Position numbers and translations under genes: made by a program
Shown here: positions 42,064-50,823 of the stretch, piece after piece
Layout: every line of letters starts with the position of its first letter
How positions within the stretch are numbered: position 1 is the stretch's first letter
Notes under the pieces: model-generated
What the model saw: the letters and a program-made list of their open reading frames with translations, nothing else
Database searches by the model: none
Told to the model about the DNA's origin: nothing
Origin: Sphingobium chlorophenolicum
GTDB taxonomy: Bacteria; Pseudomonadota; Alphaproteobacteria; Sphingomonadales; Sphingomonadaceae
Reading direction: 5' to 3'
Length of the DNA stretch: 64,000 bases
Assembly (NCBI RefSeq): GCF_000722875.1
Contig: NZ_JFHR01000009.1
Coordinates: 62,001 to 126,000, forward strand

Positions 42064-43539
42064 CTAGGACCAACCGCCGCCCAGCGCGAGGAAGATCGCG
42101 ATCTGGTCCTGCACCAGTTGCACCCGCGCCGCCGCCGCTGAAGCCTCCGCATTGGCGAGTGAGCGTTGCGCGTCCAGCAAGGACAGGAAATCGCCCCGTC
42201 CGAAGCGGAACAGCTTGCCCGCCTGCGCCGCCGATACGCCCGCGCTATCCCGCGCCCGGTCGAGCGCCGCGGTCTGATCGGCATGGCGGCGGTAGCTTTC
42301 CAGCGCGGTTTCCGTCTGGCGCAACGCCTCCAGCACCGTGCCGTCGAAGCGGGCCAGGTCAGCCTGCACCTGCGCGTCGGCCTGCGCGATCCGCGCCTTG
42401 ACGACCGGGCGGTTGGGGAAACTCCAGCTCAGCAGCGGCCCCAGGCTCATGCCGAAGCTGGCGCCGGACCCGAAGCTGTTGAGCGGTCCGCCGAGGCCTA
42501 GCGATCCTCCGATGCCGATTTGCGGATAGAGGTCGGCCGTCGCCACGCCGACGCGAGCGGTATCGGCGGCGATGCCGCGTTCAGCCTGTCGGATGTCGGG
42601 CCGCCGCCGGATCAATGCCGCGCCGTCGCCTAGGGGCATGGCCGCGTGCAGCATCGGCAGGGCCGCGCAATCCTCCACATCCCTGGGATAATCCGCCGGG
42701 GCGCGCCCCAGCAGGGTCGCCAGCAAATATAGTCCGGCCTGCCGCTGCGCCGCGAAGGCGGGCAGGCCAGCCTCGCTGACGTCGACCGCCGCCTGCGCGC
42801 GGCTGACGTCGAAGGCGGTGCCGCGTCCGCCCTTGAACAGCCGCTGGGTGGCGTTGAGAGTTTCCCGTTGCAGGGCCACAACGCGGCGGTTGACGACCAG
42901 CGAATAGTTGGCGGCGCAGACTTGCGCATAAGCCCTGGCCGTCGCCGCCGCGACGCTTACGCGCACATAGTCGCGTGCGGCCGCCACCGTTTCGACATCG
43001 GCGGCGCTCGCCTCGATCGCCCGCCTGATCCGGCCGTTCAGGTCGAGCGGATAGGAGGCGGAAAGGCCCAGATCATAGCCGACCACGCCCGGCAGACTCT
43101 CCGCCGTGCCGGAGGGCCGCGCCAGAGTGGCTCCGCCGCTGAGGGTGGTGCCGATGGTCCGCCCTGCCTCCGCCTCGCGCAGCACGGCCTGCGCCGCGCT
43201 CAGGTTCGCGTCGGCCACGCGCAGGTCGGTGTTGGCGGCGAGCGCCTGTTCGACCAGCGCGTCCAGACGGGGATCGTCATAGAGCCGCCACCAGTGATCG
43301 GGCAGTTCGGCATTGCTGAAGCTGGGGTTCTGCGCCGACAGGAAAGCGCCCTGCGCGGCGGGGGCGGTTGCCGCGGACTTTTCCGGCGGGCGATAGTCCG
43401 GGCCTGCCGTGGCGCAGGCGGACAACGCGAAGGCCAAAAGGGGCGCCCATATCTTTGCCCTTCCCCTCCGTCCGAACGGGGACGAAGGAGTGCCAGAAGG
43501 CAGGAGGTTATGCATGGCGGCACTGTCCCGGCTTTGCAT
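42064..43539 (-). CDS. NodT-family outer-membrane efflux lipoprotein
   Basis: A 491-residue TolC-like outer-membrane factor with a lipobox (LSAC, lipidated Cys at about residue 42) and the repeated outer membrane efflux protein domains (LDALVEQALAANTDLRVADANL; FGRGDFLSLLDAQRSLANAE). It should be the outer-membrane channel of the exporter encoded upstream and overlaps the membrane-fusion gene by about 30 bases. An ATG at residue 9 is an alternative start. Confidence 0.93.
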   Translation of the reverse strand: MQSRDSAAMHNLLPSGTPSSPFGRRGRAKIWAPLLAFALSACATAGPDYRPPEKSAATAPAAQGAFLSAQNPSFSNAELPDHWWRLYDDPRLDALVEQALAANTDLRVADANLSAAQAVLREAEAGRTIGTTLSGGATLARPSGTAESLPGVVGYDLGLSASYPLDLNGRIRRAIEASAADVETVAAARDYVRVSVAAATARAYAQVCAANYSLVVNRRVVALQRETLNATQRLFKGGRGTAFDVSRAQAAVDVSEAGLPAFAAQRQAGLYLLATLLGRAPADYPRDVEDCAALPMLHAAMPLGDGAALIRRRPDIRQAERGIAADTARVGVATADLYPQIGIGGSLGLGGPLNSFGSGASFGMSLGPLLSWSFPNRPVVKARIAQADAQVQADLARFDGTVLEALRQTETALESYRRHADQTAALDRARDSAGVSAAQAGKLFRFGRGDFLSLLDAQRSLANAEASAAAARVQLVQDQIAIFLALGGGWS

Positions 43540-44410
43540 CCGCCCGCACCGGTTCGATCGTCACCGTGGCGGTGCGCCCGGTGATCAGCTTCACCTCCGG
43601 CGGAACCTTGGTCAGCTTCACCCGCACCGGAATGCGTTGGGCCAGGCGCACCCAGGAGAATGTCGGCTCGACCGTCGGCAGCAGGTTGCCCGAATCCGAA
43701 CGGCTGCTGTCGTTGATGCCATAGGCGATGCTGTCGACCCGTCCGTGCAGATCCTGCGCCTCGCCCATCAGCCGCACCGTCACGGGCGCGCCGATGCAGA
43801 CCAAAGGCAGCTTGGTTTCCTCGAAATAACCCTCGACGCGCAGGCTGTCGCGGTCGACCAGCGCCATGGCCTGTTGGCCAGCAGCGACGAAATCGCCCGG
43901 ATGCAGGTCCAGGTTCGTGACCACGCCGTTGACCGACGCCACCACCTGCGTCCGTTTCAGGTTCAGCGCGGCGGCGTCCCGCGCGCTCATCGCCTCGGCC
44001 AGCGCGGCCTGCGCCGTCGCGACGCGCGCCACATTCTGCTCATGCGCTTCCTTGGCCACCAGGTCGCCAAGCGCGATGTCGCGGGTCGCCTCCCGCCGGG
44101 CCTGGCCCAATGTCGCCTTCGCGCTGGCGATCCGCGCCTCCGCCTGTTCCACCGCCAGCGCATAGCGGGGCCGGTCGATCACGAACAGCAGGTCGCCCGC
44201 CTTCACCGCCTGATTGTCATGCACGGCTACGGACGTCACCAGCCCGCCAATGTCGGGCGTCACCCGCACCACATCGGCGCGCACCCGCCCGTCGCGGGTC
44301 CAGGGGCTGCGCTCATAATGGTTCCACATCCACACCGCCGCCAGAATGGCGGCGATGACGATGACGATGGTGGCGGCGCTGCGGGTCAGCGTGGCGGCAA
44401 GACGGTTCAT
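43508..44410 (-). CDS. HlyD-family membrane fusion protein
   Basis: A 300-residue periplasmic adaptor with one N-terminal helix (about 11-31) and paired lipoyl half-motifs (RVTPDIGGLVTSVAVHDNQAVKAGDLLFVID and ASVNGVVTNLDLHPGDFV), typical of the AaeA/EmrA group. It would link the FUSC inner-membrane protein to the NodT channel. The ATG overlaps the DUF1656 stop. Confidence 0.93.
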   Translation of the reverse strand: MNRLAATLTRSAATIVIVIAAILAAVWMWNHYERSPWTRDGRVRADVVRVTPDIGGLVTSVAVHDNQAVKAGDLLFVIDRPRYALAVEQAEARIASAKATLGQARREATRDIALGDLVAKEAHEQNVARVATAQAALAEAMSARDAAALNLKRTQVVASVNGVVTNLDLHPGDFVAAGQQAMALVDRDSLRVEGYFEETKLPLVCIGAPVTVRLMGEAQDLHGRVDSIAYGINDSSRSDSGNLLPTVEPTFSWVRLAQRIPVRVKLTKVPPEVKLITGRTATVTIEPVRADAKPGQCRHA

Positions 44411-44622
44411 AGGCGGATTCCAAGGGTGGGAATGAGGATGGCGAGCGCGACCAGCATCAGCACGAAGATGCTGAGGTCGACCGCCGCCCGATAGGCGAGG
44501 AAGCGATAGAGGCCGAAGGCGGCGATCAGCCGGGTCACGCCCCAGCTCAGGATCAGCGCCGCCAGCGCCAATATCAAAAGGGTCGGCACATAGACGCCGA
44601 CCAGGGCGATCTCTCCGGTCAT
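44407..44622 (-). CDS. DUF1656 small membrane protein (AaeX-like)
   Basis: A 71-residue protein with two transmembrane helices (about 9-31 and 45-65). DUF1656 proteins occur between FUSC and HlyD-family genes in AaeXAB-like systems. It overlaps its neighbours by four bases on each side. Confidence 0.9.
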   Translation of the reverse strand: MTGEIALVGVYVPTLLILALAALILSWGVTRLIAAFGLYRFLAYRAAVDLSIFVLMLVALAILIPTLGIRL

Positions 44623-46679
44623 GCAGCGGCTCTCCGATAGCCTTCGCTCTCCGGGAAAAGGTTGCGGCGCAGGCTGACCAGCGCGAGTATGGCCTGCCGC
44701 CGGATCGCGGCGCTGTGGTTGAGCGACAGGTCGCCGATCGCATGGTCGATGTCGGCCAGAAGCGCCGGGCGGGCGGGTGCGGGCGCATCCGGGTCCAGCC
44801 CGCGATAATGCGCGCCCACCCCCGTCAGCACATCGGCTAGCGGCGCGGCTTCATCGGCAGGCAGGTCCAGCCGCAATTGCCGCAATTCGCCGATGGCAAC
44901 GCCCGTCCGCAGATCGCGCAGCGCATCGTAAAGCGGTTGCCCGCTGTCCGACCGCGTCGCCGCCAGACGCGGGGCGAGCAGCGCGATGCGGTCCAGCATC
45001 CGGTTGATCCAGCCCCGAACGTCGGGCGGCGTCATCAGCGTGGCGCGATTGGCGATGTCGTTCCAGCCCGCCCGCACCGTGCGTCTGATCGCCCGTTCGA
45101 CGCCCGCCGACTGCAACAGCCCGGCCATGATGATCGCGAACCACAGGCCGACCAACTGCGCCACCGTGCCGTTGGCATAGACGGCGAAGGCGTCCCGGTA
45201 CCGATCCGACAGCAGCACCGGGCTGCCCAGCCCCAGCAATGTCGGCAGCGCGATGCCCAGCCAGCGCGGCGACGCCATCATCGTGCCCAACAGCAGCAGC
45301 ATAGGCGCATAGGCGGCGGCCAGCATGGCGAACCCGTCCAGGCGCGGCATGATGACATAGCCATAGATCGCGCCCAACAGGGATGCGGCGATGGTGCCGA
45401 TCATGAAGCCCTTGAGCGGCGCGAGCGGATTGTCCGACCCGGCGAACAGGGAAAGAAACACGCCCGCCAGCATCACCGCCGTGCCGCCGTCCTTCCACCC
45501 GCTGCCGATCCACAGCGCGCAACCCAATGCGATGGTGACGAAGGCGCCGAAGGCTCCACGCGCCGCCCCGGCATAATCCTTGTGCAGTTCGCGGTTGCGC
45601 CGCCCCTCCAGCAATTCGCCGACGCGGGGACTCACCGCCTCGCGCCTGTGCGTTACCATCTGGTCGTAAAGGTCGCGGCAATCGCGATGCGCCGCGATCA
45701 GGGTGGCCAGCCGCGCAAACAGGCTGAGGCGCATCATCTCCGCCCAGCCCATCTCCTCTCGCGCCGCAGGCTCCAGCGCGGCGCAGCGGGCGATCAGCGC
45801 GTCCGCCGCCGCCGTGCGGGCGGCGATATCGTCGCCGGGGTTGACGATCCAGGCGCGGATGTCGGCTATCAGCTTGCGGACCGGCTGCGGCACCTTTCCG
45901 CCGCTGGCCGCCTTCAGCATCGCCAGCCGGTCCTCCACCGCCGCGCCCAGCGGCAGCAGCAGGGAAAGCTGGTCCTGCATCGCCCGCACCGTGCGCACGC
46001 GGGGGGCCAGGCGGCTGATGTCGAAGGGCAGGTGCACCGACATCTGGTGCAGTTCGGTGATGTCCTGCGCCAGGCGGCGGCGCTCCTGCGCCAGCCCCTC
46101 CACCGGCTCCAGCGCGATGGCGTCATGGGACCAGCGTTCCGCGTCGCGCAGCATCGCCTGCACCCGCGCCAACAGCAGGTCGGTGATGGAGCCGGGGAAG
46201 ACGACGCCATGGACCAGGCTGCCGCACAAGATGCCCAGGGTGATTTCCTGCAGGCGCAACGAGGCTACTGTGAAGATGGCCTGGGGCGTGTCGACGTCGG
46301 GAAAGACGATCAGGCAGGCGCTGTAGCCAGCCAGCACGAACATATAGGATCGCGGCGTCCGGTCGAGCAGGGAGATATAGACGCAGAGCGCCACCCATGA
46401 CGCCATGGCCAGCGACAGCAATTCGGGGGAATTGACCAGCGGTGGCACGATGGCGACCGAAAAGACAGCGCCGGTCAGCGTGCCGATGGTGCGAAACACC
46501 GCCTTGGAAATCACCGCGCCTGCCAGCGGCTGGGCGACGATATAGCTGGTGAGGAAGGCCCAATAGGGCCGCTCCAGCCCGATGCTGAGCGCCGCATAGA
46601 GCGCCAGCATCGCTGCCGCGAAACATTTCAGCGAGAAGAGCGCGGTCGGCCAGCCGATGCGCTCGCCAAAGGCCATCAT
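44619..46679 (-). CDS. FUSC-family inner-membrane transporter (AaeB-like)
   Basis: About 686 residues with two sets of transmembrane helices (about 18-165 and 355-510) and two cytoplasmic regions, as in the FUSC/AaeB family that exports aromatic acids. Landmarks are RPYWAFLTSYIVAQP near the start and ALGCALWIGSGWKDGGTAVMLAGVF in the second half. Two adjacent ATG codons are possible starts; both lie at the MarR stop. Confidence 0.92.
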   Translation of the reverse strand: MMAFGERIGWPTALFSLKCFAAAMLALYAALSIGLERPYWAFLTSYIVAQPLAGAVISKAVFRTIGTLTGAVFSVAIVPPLVNSPELLSLAMASWVALCVYISLLDRTPRSYMFVLAGYSACLIVFPDVDTPQAIFTVASLRLQEITLGILCGSLVHGVVFPGSITDLLLARVQAMLRDAERWSHDAIALEPVEGLAQERRRLAQDITELHQMSVHLPFDISRLAPRVRTVRAMQDQLSLLLPLGAAVEDRLAMLKAASGGKVPQPVRKLIADIRAWIVNPGDDIAARTAAADALIARCAALEPAAREEMGWAEMMRLSLFARLATLIAAHRDCRDLYDQMVTHRREAVSPRVGELLEGRRNRELHKDYAGAARGAFGAFVTIALGCALWIGSGWKDGGTAVMLAGVFLSLFAGSDNPLAPLKGFMIGTIAASLLGAIYGYVIMPRLDGFAMLAAAYAPMLLLLGTMMASPRWLGIALPTLLGLGSPVLLSDRYRDAFAVYANGTVAQLVGLWFAIIMAGLLQSAGVERAIRRTVRAGWNDIANRATLMTPPDVRGWINRMLDRIALLAPRLAATRSDSGQPLYDALRDLRTGVAIGELRQLRLDLPADEAAPLADVLTGVGAHYRGLDPDAPAPARPALLADIDHAIGDLSLNHSAAIRRQAILALVSLRRNLFPESEGYRRAAA

Positions 46680-46680
46680 G

Positions 46681-47130
46681 TCAGCACTGCCCCCGCTGTT
46701 CGGCCATGCGCCGTTCCAGCAGGCCCAGCAGGTTGACGAGGATTTCGATCGCGGTGTCGGGTACGCCGTCCAGCAGCTCGCGCCGCAAATTCGCCAGCTT
46801 GGCTTCGATCTGCCCCACCAGTTCCTTCCCTTCCGGCGTGAAGGCGACCCGGTTCGAGCGGCGATCGTCGGGGTTGGGAACGCGCTCGACAAGGCCCGCC
46901 GCCTGCAACTGGTCCAGCGTCCGCACCAGTGACGGCTGGGTGATGCCCAATTCCTCCGCCAAATCGGCCTGCCGCGCATCCGGGCCGAGCCGGTCGAGAT
47001 AGATCAGGCACCAGCCCGCGCTGTTGGACACGCCGAATTCCGCCAGCGCCAGATCGGCCAATTGCCGCCACTGGCGCGCCACCTGAGGCAGTTTATGCGC
47101 TAGGATGCGCTTCAGTTCGGATCGCGACAT
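46681..47130 (-). CDS. MarR-family transcriptional regulator
   Basis: A 149-residue winged-helix regulator with LAEELGITQPSLVRTLDQLQAAGLVERVPNPDDRRSN, the MarR DNA-binding helix and wing. As first gene of the efflux operon it probably represses it until an aromatic or toxic ligand binds. The palindrome directly upstream supports this. Confidence 0.93.
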   Translation of the reverse strand: MSRSELKRILAHKLPQVARQWRQLADLALAEFGVSNSAGWCLIYLDRLGPDARQADLAEELGITQPSLVRTLDQLQAAGLVERVPNPDDRRSNRVAFTPEGKELVGQIEAKLANLRRELLDGVPDTAIEILVNLLGLLERRMAEQRGQC

Positions 47131-47135
47131 TTTTC

Positions 47136-47151
47136 TTAGATAGCTAACTAA
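47136..47151. promoter_or_regulatory. Candidate MarR operator
   Basis: TTAGATAGCTAACTAA, a 16-base near-perfect palindrome (one mismatched pair), six bases upstream of the marR-type start codon. The AT-rich site stands out in GC-rich DNA and fits a MarR dimer site. Binding is inferred. Confidence 0.6.
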
Positions 47152-47175
47152 TAGCTTTCGTCAAGGTCCATTTCA

Positions 47176-47309
47176 TTCCTCCCCATCGGGAGATGGGAAG
47201 GGGACCAGCCGAAGGCTGGTGGAGGGGAAGGTGGCACGACCTGCGTATTTCCCCTCCACCATTCGCTTCGCGAACGGTCCCCCTCCCCACGCTGCGCGTA
47301 GGGAGGAAT
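47176..47309. repeat. Intergenic palindromic repeat, family F copy 2
   Basis: Starts TTCCTCCCCATCGGGAGATG and ends CGCGTAGGGAGGAA, with internal CCAGCCGAAGGCTGG and TTCGCTTCGCGAA stems. It is the partner of the unit near 1.2 kb. Confidence 0.88.
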
Positions 47310-47310
47310 A

Positions 47311-47348
47311 GGGAAGGGGCGGGGAACTGCTGTTCCCCGCCCCTTCCC
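47311..47348 (-). terminator. Perfect 17-base inverted repeat, probable terminator
   Basis: GGGAAGGGGCGGGGAAC-TGCT-GTTCCCCGCCCCTTCCC. It lies 16 bases after the stop of the 100-residue gene on the minus strand. The stem is very strong, but the T tract is short (TATTCC), so termination is likely but not textbook. Confidence 0.65.
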
Positions 47349-47364
47349 TGTCGCTATCGAATCG

Positions 47365-47667
47365 TCAGCCCCGGCGCGTGCCCGAAAAGCCCGCCGCGCC
47401 GAACGCGCCAAGCTGCATCGTGCCGGTGATGCTGTCGCCGTTCACCTCCGCCTCGCATTCCAGCGTCATCGGCATGGGGATGGTCATGTTCATCTTCCAG
47501 ATCAGCTTGTTGCCGTCGACCTTGCCATCCGCCACGTCGAGCGAGCCCATCATGCCCGCGAAAGTGCCGTGAAAACTGTCCCCGGAACTGATCACGGTCA
47601 GCACGCCGTTCTGGTCGCCCATCGGGGTCTTCGCCACGCAATCATAGGCGCCGTCCACTGCTGCCAT
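47365..47667 (-). CDS. Conserved-looking small hypothetical protein
   Basis: A 100-residue soluble, beta-rich protein (AAVDGAYDCVAKTPMGDQNGVLTV... MTLECEAEVNGDSITGTMQL). The pattern of short strands with Gly turns looks like a small lipocalin-like or beta-barrel domain, but I do not recognise a named family. No signal peptide is seen. It is a single gene with its own terminator, downstream of the M16 peptidase gene on the same strand. Confidence 0.8.
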   Translation of the reverse strand: MAAVDGAYDCVAKTPMGDQNGVLTVISSGDSFHGTFAGMMGSLDVADGKVDGNKLIWKMNMTIPMPMTLECEAEVNGDSITGTMQLGAFGAAGFSGTRRG

Positions 47668-47690
47668 AGCTCTTCTCCTTTACGTTAACG

Positions 47691-50561
47691 TCAATCTGCC
47701 AATGTGCCCATTTCTACTGGAAGGCCAACCGCGTCAAGCTGTGGTTTCACCAGCTTCGCATCGCCGACCACGACCCAGATCAGCCGGTCGGGATCGATCG
47801 CCTCCCGCGCTGCCTTGTCCAGGTCCGCCGCCGTCATGGCGCGATAGACGCCCGGCAGGCTGGCATAATAATCGTCCGGGCGCCCCAGCATCCGGTTGCG
47901 CATCATCGCGGCCAGCAGGTCGGACGAGGTTTCGAAACTGCCGGGCAGCGACAATATCTGGCTGTTGATCGTCTGGTTCCGCTCCGCCTCCGTCGTGCCC
48001 TTGGCGGTCAGGAAGTCGCCGATGTCCTTGCGCGCCGCGACGATGGATTCGCCGGTCTTGTCGGTCTGCACCGGGGCATAGACCAGCAGCGGGATCGTTT
48101 CCTTGACGCCCGGCAGGGCGCTTCCGGCATAATAGGCCCAGCCCTTCGTCTCCCGCAGGTCCATGATCAGGCGGGAGGTGGAACTGCCGCCCAGAACCTC
48201 ATTGGCGGTCAGCAGCGTCACCGGATTGTCGGTGCCCGCCTTGTTGGTCAGCACACCGGCGAGGATCATCGACTGCGGGCTTTGCGGCTTGTCGACCAGG
48301 ATGATGCGGGAGGGCCGCATCATGCGGTCCATGCGGAAGAGCTTTGCGCCCTTCGCCGCCTTGGGTGCTTTCCAGTCGCCGAAGCGCTTTTCGAGCAGCG
48401 GCATCACATCGGCCAGCGTGGTATCGCCAGTCACGAAGATGGTCGCATTGTCAGGCCGCAGCCATTTGTCGTGGAAGGCGACCAGATCGGCCCGCGTCAC
48501 CGCCTTGACGCCGCTTTCCGTACCGGAGCCGGTGAAGGGAATGCCGTAAGGATGCGCCTGCCCGTAGAGCAAAGGCGGCAGCAGGCGCTGCGCGATCGGC
48601 ATGGGTTCGGTCTTTTCCGCCTTGATGCGGGTCAGCACCTGACCGCGCAGGCGTTCCACCTCGACCGGCGCGAAGGCGGGGTTGCGTATCACGTCGGCCA
48701 GCAGGCCGAGCGAGGCGTCCAGATTGGGCTTCAGCGCATAAAGGCCGACATTGGTGGCGTCCATGCCGTTGCCCGCGCTGATCGAGGCGCCCAGCCGTTC
48801 CTGCTCCTCCGCGATCTGGATGGAACTGCGCGTCGTCGTGCCCTCGTCGAGCAGGGCAGCGGTCAGCCCGGCCGTGCCCAGCTTCGCCTTGTCGTCGGCG
48901 GCGTTGCCCGCGTCGAAGGACACGGACACCCGCACCACCGGCACCGTGGCGCGGCGGGCGAAGACGATGGGGATGCCGTTTTTGAGCTTCGCATGTTCGA
49001 CCGCGGGGAATTCCAGATCCTTGACCGGCTCTATGCCCGGCTCGGCGACCTTGGTCGGCGGCGGCGGGGTGGCGGCCACGGGAGCAGGCTTCTTGGGGTC
49101 GCGGAAATAGGCCGGATGATGGGTGGCGTTGCCTGCCAGCGCATTATCCTCCGCCGAACGCTCGCCCGGCGCGACGGTCAGGCGGAACACCGGCCGCGAC
49201 AGCCATTTGCGGGCCGCCTCGCTCACCGATTGCGGCGTCGCGGCGGCATAGGCGGCCAGATCCTTCTTATATTTGGCCGGATCGTCGGAATAGACCGCCC
49301 CTTCGGCCAGCGTCACCGCCTTGCCGCTGAAACCGCCCACCTTCTCCAGCCCGCCGATGGTGCCGGAAAGCTGCGCCGTGGCGGCGCGCTGCACCTCGTC
49401 CGCGCTCGGCCCCTTGGCGAGATAGTCGGCCAGAAGCTGGTCCAGCCGCTTGCCCACCGCCACCGGGTCCTGCCCCGGCTTCACGTCCACGGTGATCTCC
49501 GCGATGCTGAGCTTTTCGAAGGGCTGGATGCTGGCCTTGGCCGCCACCGCGACCTTCTCGCCGCGCACTAATATATTGTCGAGCCGCGACGACCCCAGCC
49601 CGCCGAACACCGCCATGGCGAGGTCGAGCTGCGTCAGATCGTCCGAATTGACCCCCGGCACGATCCAGTTGCGGTAGAGCCGGGTGGCGGCGACATTGTC
49701 GTGCATCACCTTCTCGACATCCTTGTCGAGCGTCGGGACGGTCGCGTCCACATCCTGGGGCGCGGGACCGGCGGGGATATTGCCGAACCATTTTTCGACC
49801 TTCGCCTTCGCGGTCGGCGCGTCGATGTCGCCCGCCAACACCAGCACGGCGTTGTTCGGGCCATAATGGGTCTTGAACCATGTCTGCACGTCGGCAAGAC
49901 TGGCGGCGTTCAGGTCGGCCATCGATCCGATGGTGGAGTGGCGATAGGGGTGCCCCTCCGGCAGCATGGCAGCCAATTGCGCATATTCGACCAGGCCATA
50001 GGGTTCGTTCTCGCCCATGCGCTTTTCATTTTGGACGACGCCGCGCTGGGTATCCAGCTTGGTCTGGGTGACCGCGCCCAGCAGATGGCCCATGCGGTCT
50101 GATTCCAGGAACAGCGCCCGGTCGAGCGCGCCGGTCGGCACCGTCTCGAAATAATTGGTGCGGTCGAACCAGGTCGTGCCGTTCCAGTCGGTCGCGCCGA
50201 TATCCTCCAGCCGTCCGAAGAAGGGGCCGTCCGCATTTTCGGAGCCGTAGAACATCAGATGTTCGAACAGATGGGCGAAGCCGGTCTTGCCCGCCGGTTC
50301 GAAGCGCGAGCCCACATGATACCAGATCGACACGCCGACCACGGGGGCCTTGCGGTCGGTGTGGACGATGACGCGCAGGCCGTTCTTCAGCGTGAATTGC
50401 TCATAGGGGATGTCCACCGCCGACACGAGGCTGGAGAGCGGCGCGGGCGCGGCTGCGCTGGCCGCCCTGGGCGCGGCGACGGCCTGCATCGTGGGCGCGA
50501 GCGCGAGCGAGGACAGGCCGAGCGTCAGGGCCAAGCGGCGGGAATGGCGGGAGAAGGTCAT
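47691..50561 (-). CDS. M16-family zinc metallopeptidase (double domain)
   Basis: A 956-residue periplasmic protein with a signal peptide (cut near residue 29). The first half has the inverted zinc motif HLFEH (97-101) and downstream Glu (NEKRMGENEP), so it is the active half. The second half (from about 525) keeps the fold but has TAALLDEG in place of HxxEH, so it is the inactive partner, as usual for M16 pairs. Targets may be peptides or misfolded proteins in the periplasm. Confidence 0.94.
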   Translation of the reverse strand: MTFSRHSRRLALTLGLSSLALAPTMQAVAAPRAASAAAPAPLSSLVSAVDIPYEQFTLKNGLRVIVHTDRKAPVVGVSIWYHVGSRFEPAGKTGFAHLFEHLMFYGSENADGPFFGRLEDIGATDWNGTTWFDRTNYFETVPTGALDRALFLESDRMGHLLGAVTQTKLDTQRGVVQNEKRMGENEPYGLVEYAQLAAMLPEGHPYRHSTIGSMADLNAASLADVQTWFKTHYGPNNAVLVLAGDIDAPTAKAKVEKWFGNIPAGPAPQDVDATVPTLDKDVEKVMHDNVAATRLYRNWIVPGVNSDDLTQLDLAMAVFGGLGSSRLDNILVRGEKVAVAAKASIQPFEKLSIAEITVDVKPGQDPVAVGKRLDQLLADYLAKGPSADEVQRAATAQLSGTIGGLEKVGGFSGKAVTLAEGAVYSDDPAKYKKDLAAYAAATPQSVSEAARKWLSRPVFRLTVAPGERSAEDNALAGNATHHPAYFRDPKKPAPVAATPPPPTKVAEPGIEPVKDLEFPAVEHAKLKNGIPIVFARRATVPVVRVSVSFDAGNAADDKAKLGTAGLTAALLDEGTTTRSSIQIAEEQERLGASISAGNGMDATNVGLYALKPNLDASLGLLADVIRNPAFAPVEVERLRGQVLTRIKAEKTEPMPIAQRLLPPLLYGQAHPYGIPFTGSGTESGVKAVTRADLVAFHDKWLRPDNATIFVTGDTTLADVMPLLEKRFGDWKAPKAAKGAKLFRMDRMMRPSRIILVDKPQSPQSMILAGVLTNKAGTDNPVTLLTANEVLGGSSTSRLIMDLRETKGWAYYAGSALPGVKETIPLLVYAPVQTDKTGESIVAARKDIGDFLTAKGTTEAERNQTINSQILSLPGSFETSSDLLAAMMRNRMLGRPDDYYASLPGVYRAMTAADLDKAAREAIDPDRLIWVVVGDAKLVKPQLDAVGLPVEMGTLAD

Positions 50562-50654
50562 GAGCGCCTCATGATGGTCATGGATTGGCGGGCAGCATAG
50601 CGGGGCGTTTTAGCCGTGCAATACGCATGTGGGAGAGATGCCCCATCCTCCAGG

Positions 50655-50742
50655 CGTCATGCTGAACTTGTTTCAGCATCCATCAAGCCTCCTGGACCTG
50701 AGCTGGAGGCGAAATGGATGCTGAAACAAGTTCAGCATGACG
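50655..50742. repeat. Family E inverted repeat pair
   Basis: CGTCATGCTGAACTTGTTTC and GAAACAAGTTCAGCATGACG face each other across a central CTCCTGGACCTGAGCTGGAG stem. It lies in the gap between the divergent M16 and M28 peptidase genes. Confidence 0.9.
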
Positions 50743-50823
50743 GTAAAGGCGAGAGGTCGCTGGACAGATGGAACCAGCGCGCTAGGCTCCTCTTCCAACC
50801 ATAAAATAGAGGTTTCGCACCCG

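Noticed and set aside
46706-47002. Frame opposite the MarR gene
   Set aside because: Antisense to a protein with a clear MarR winged helix.
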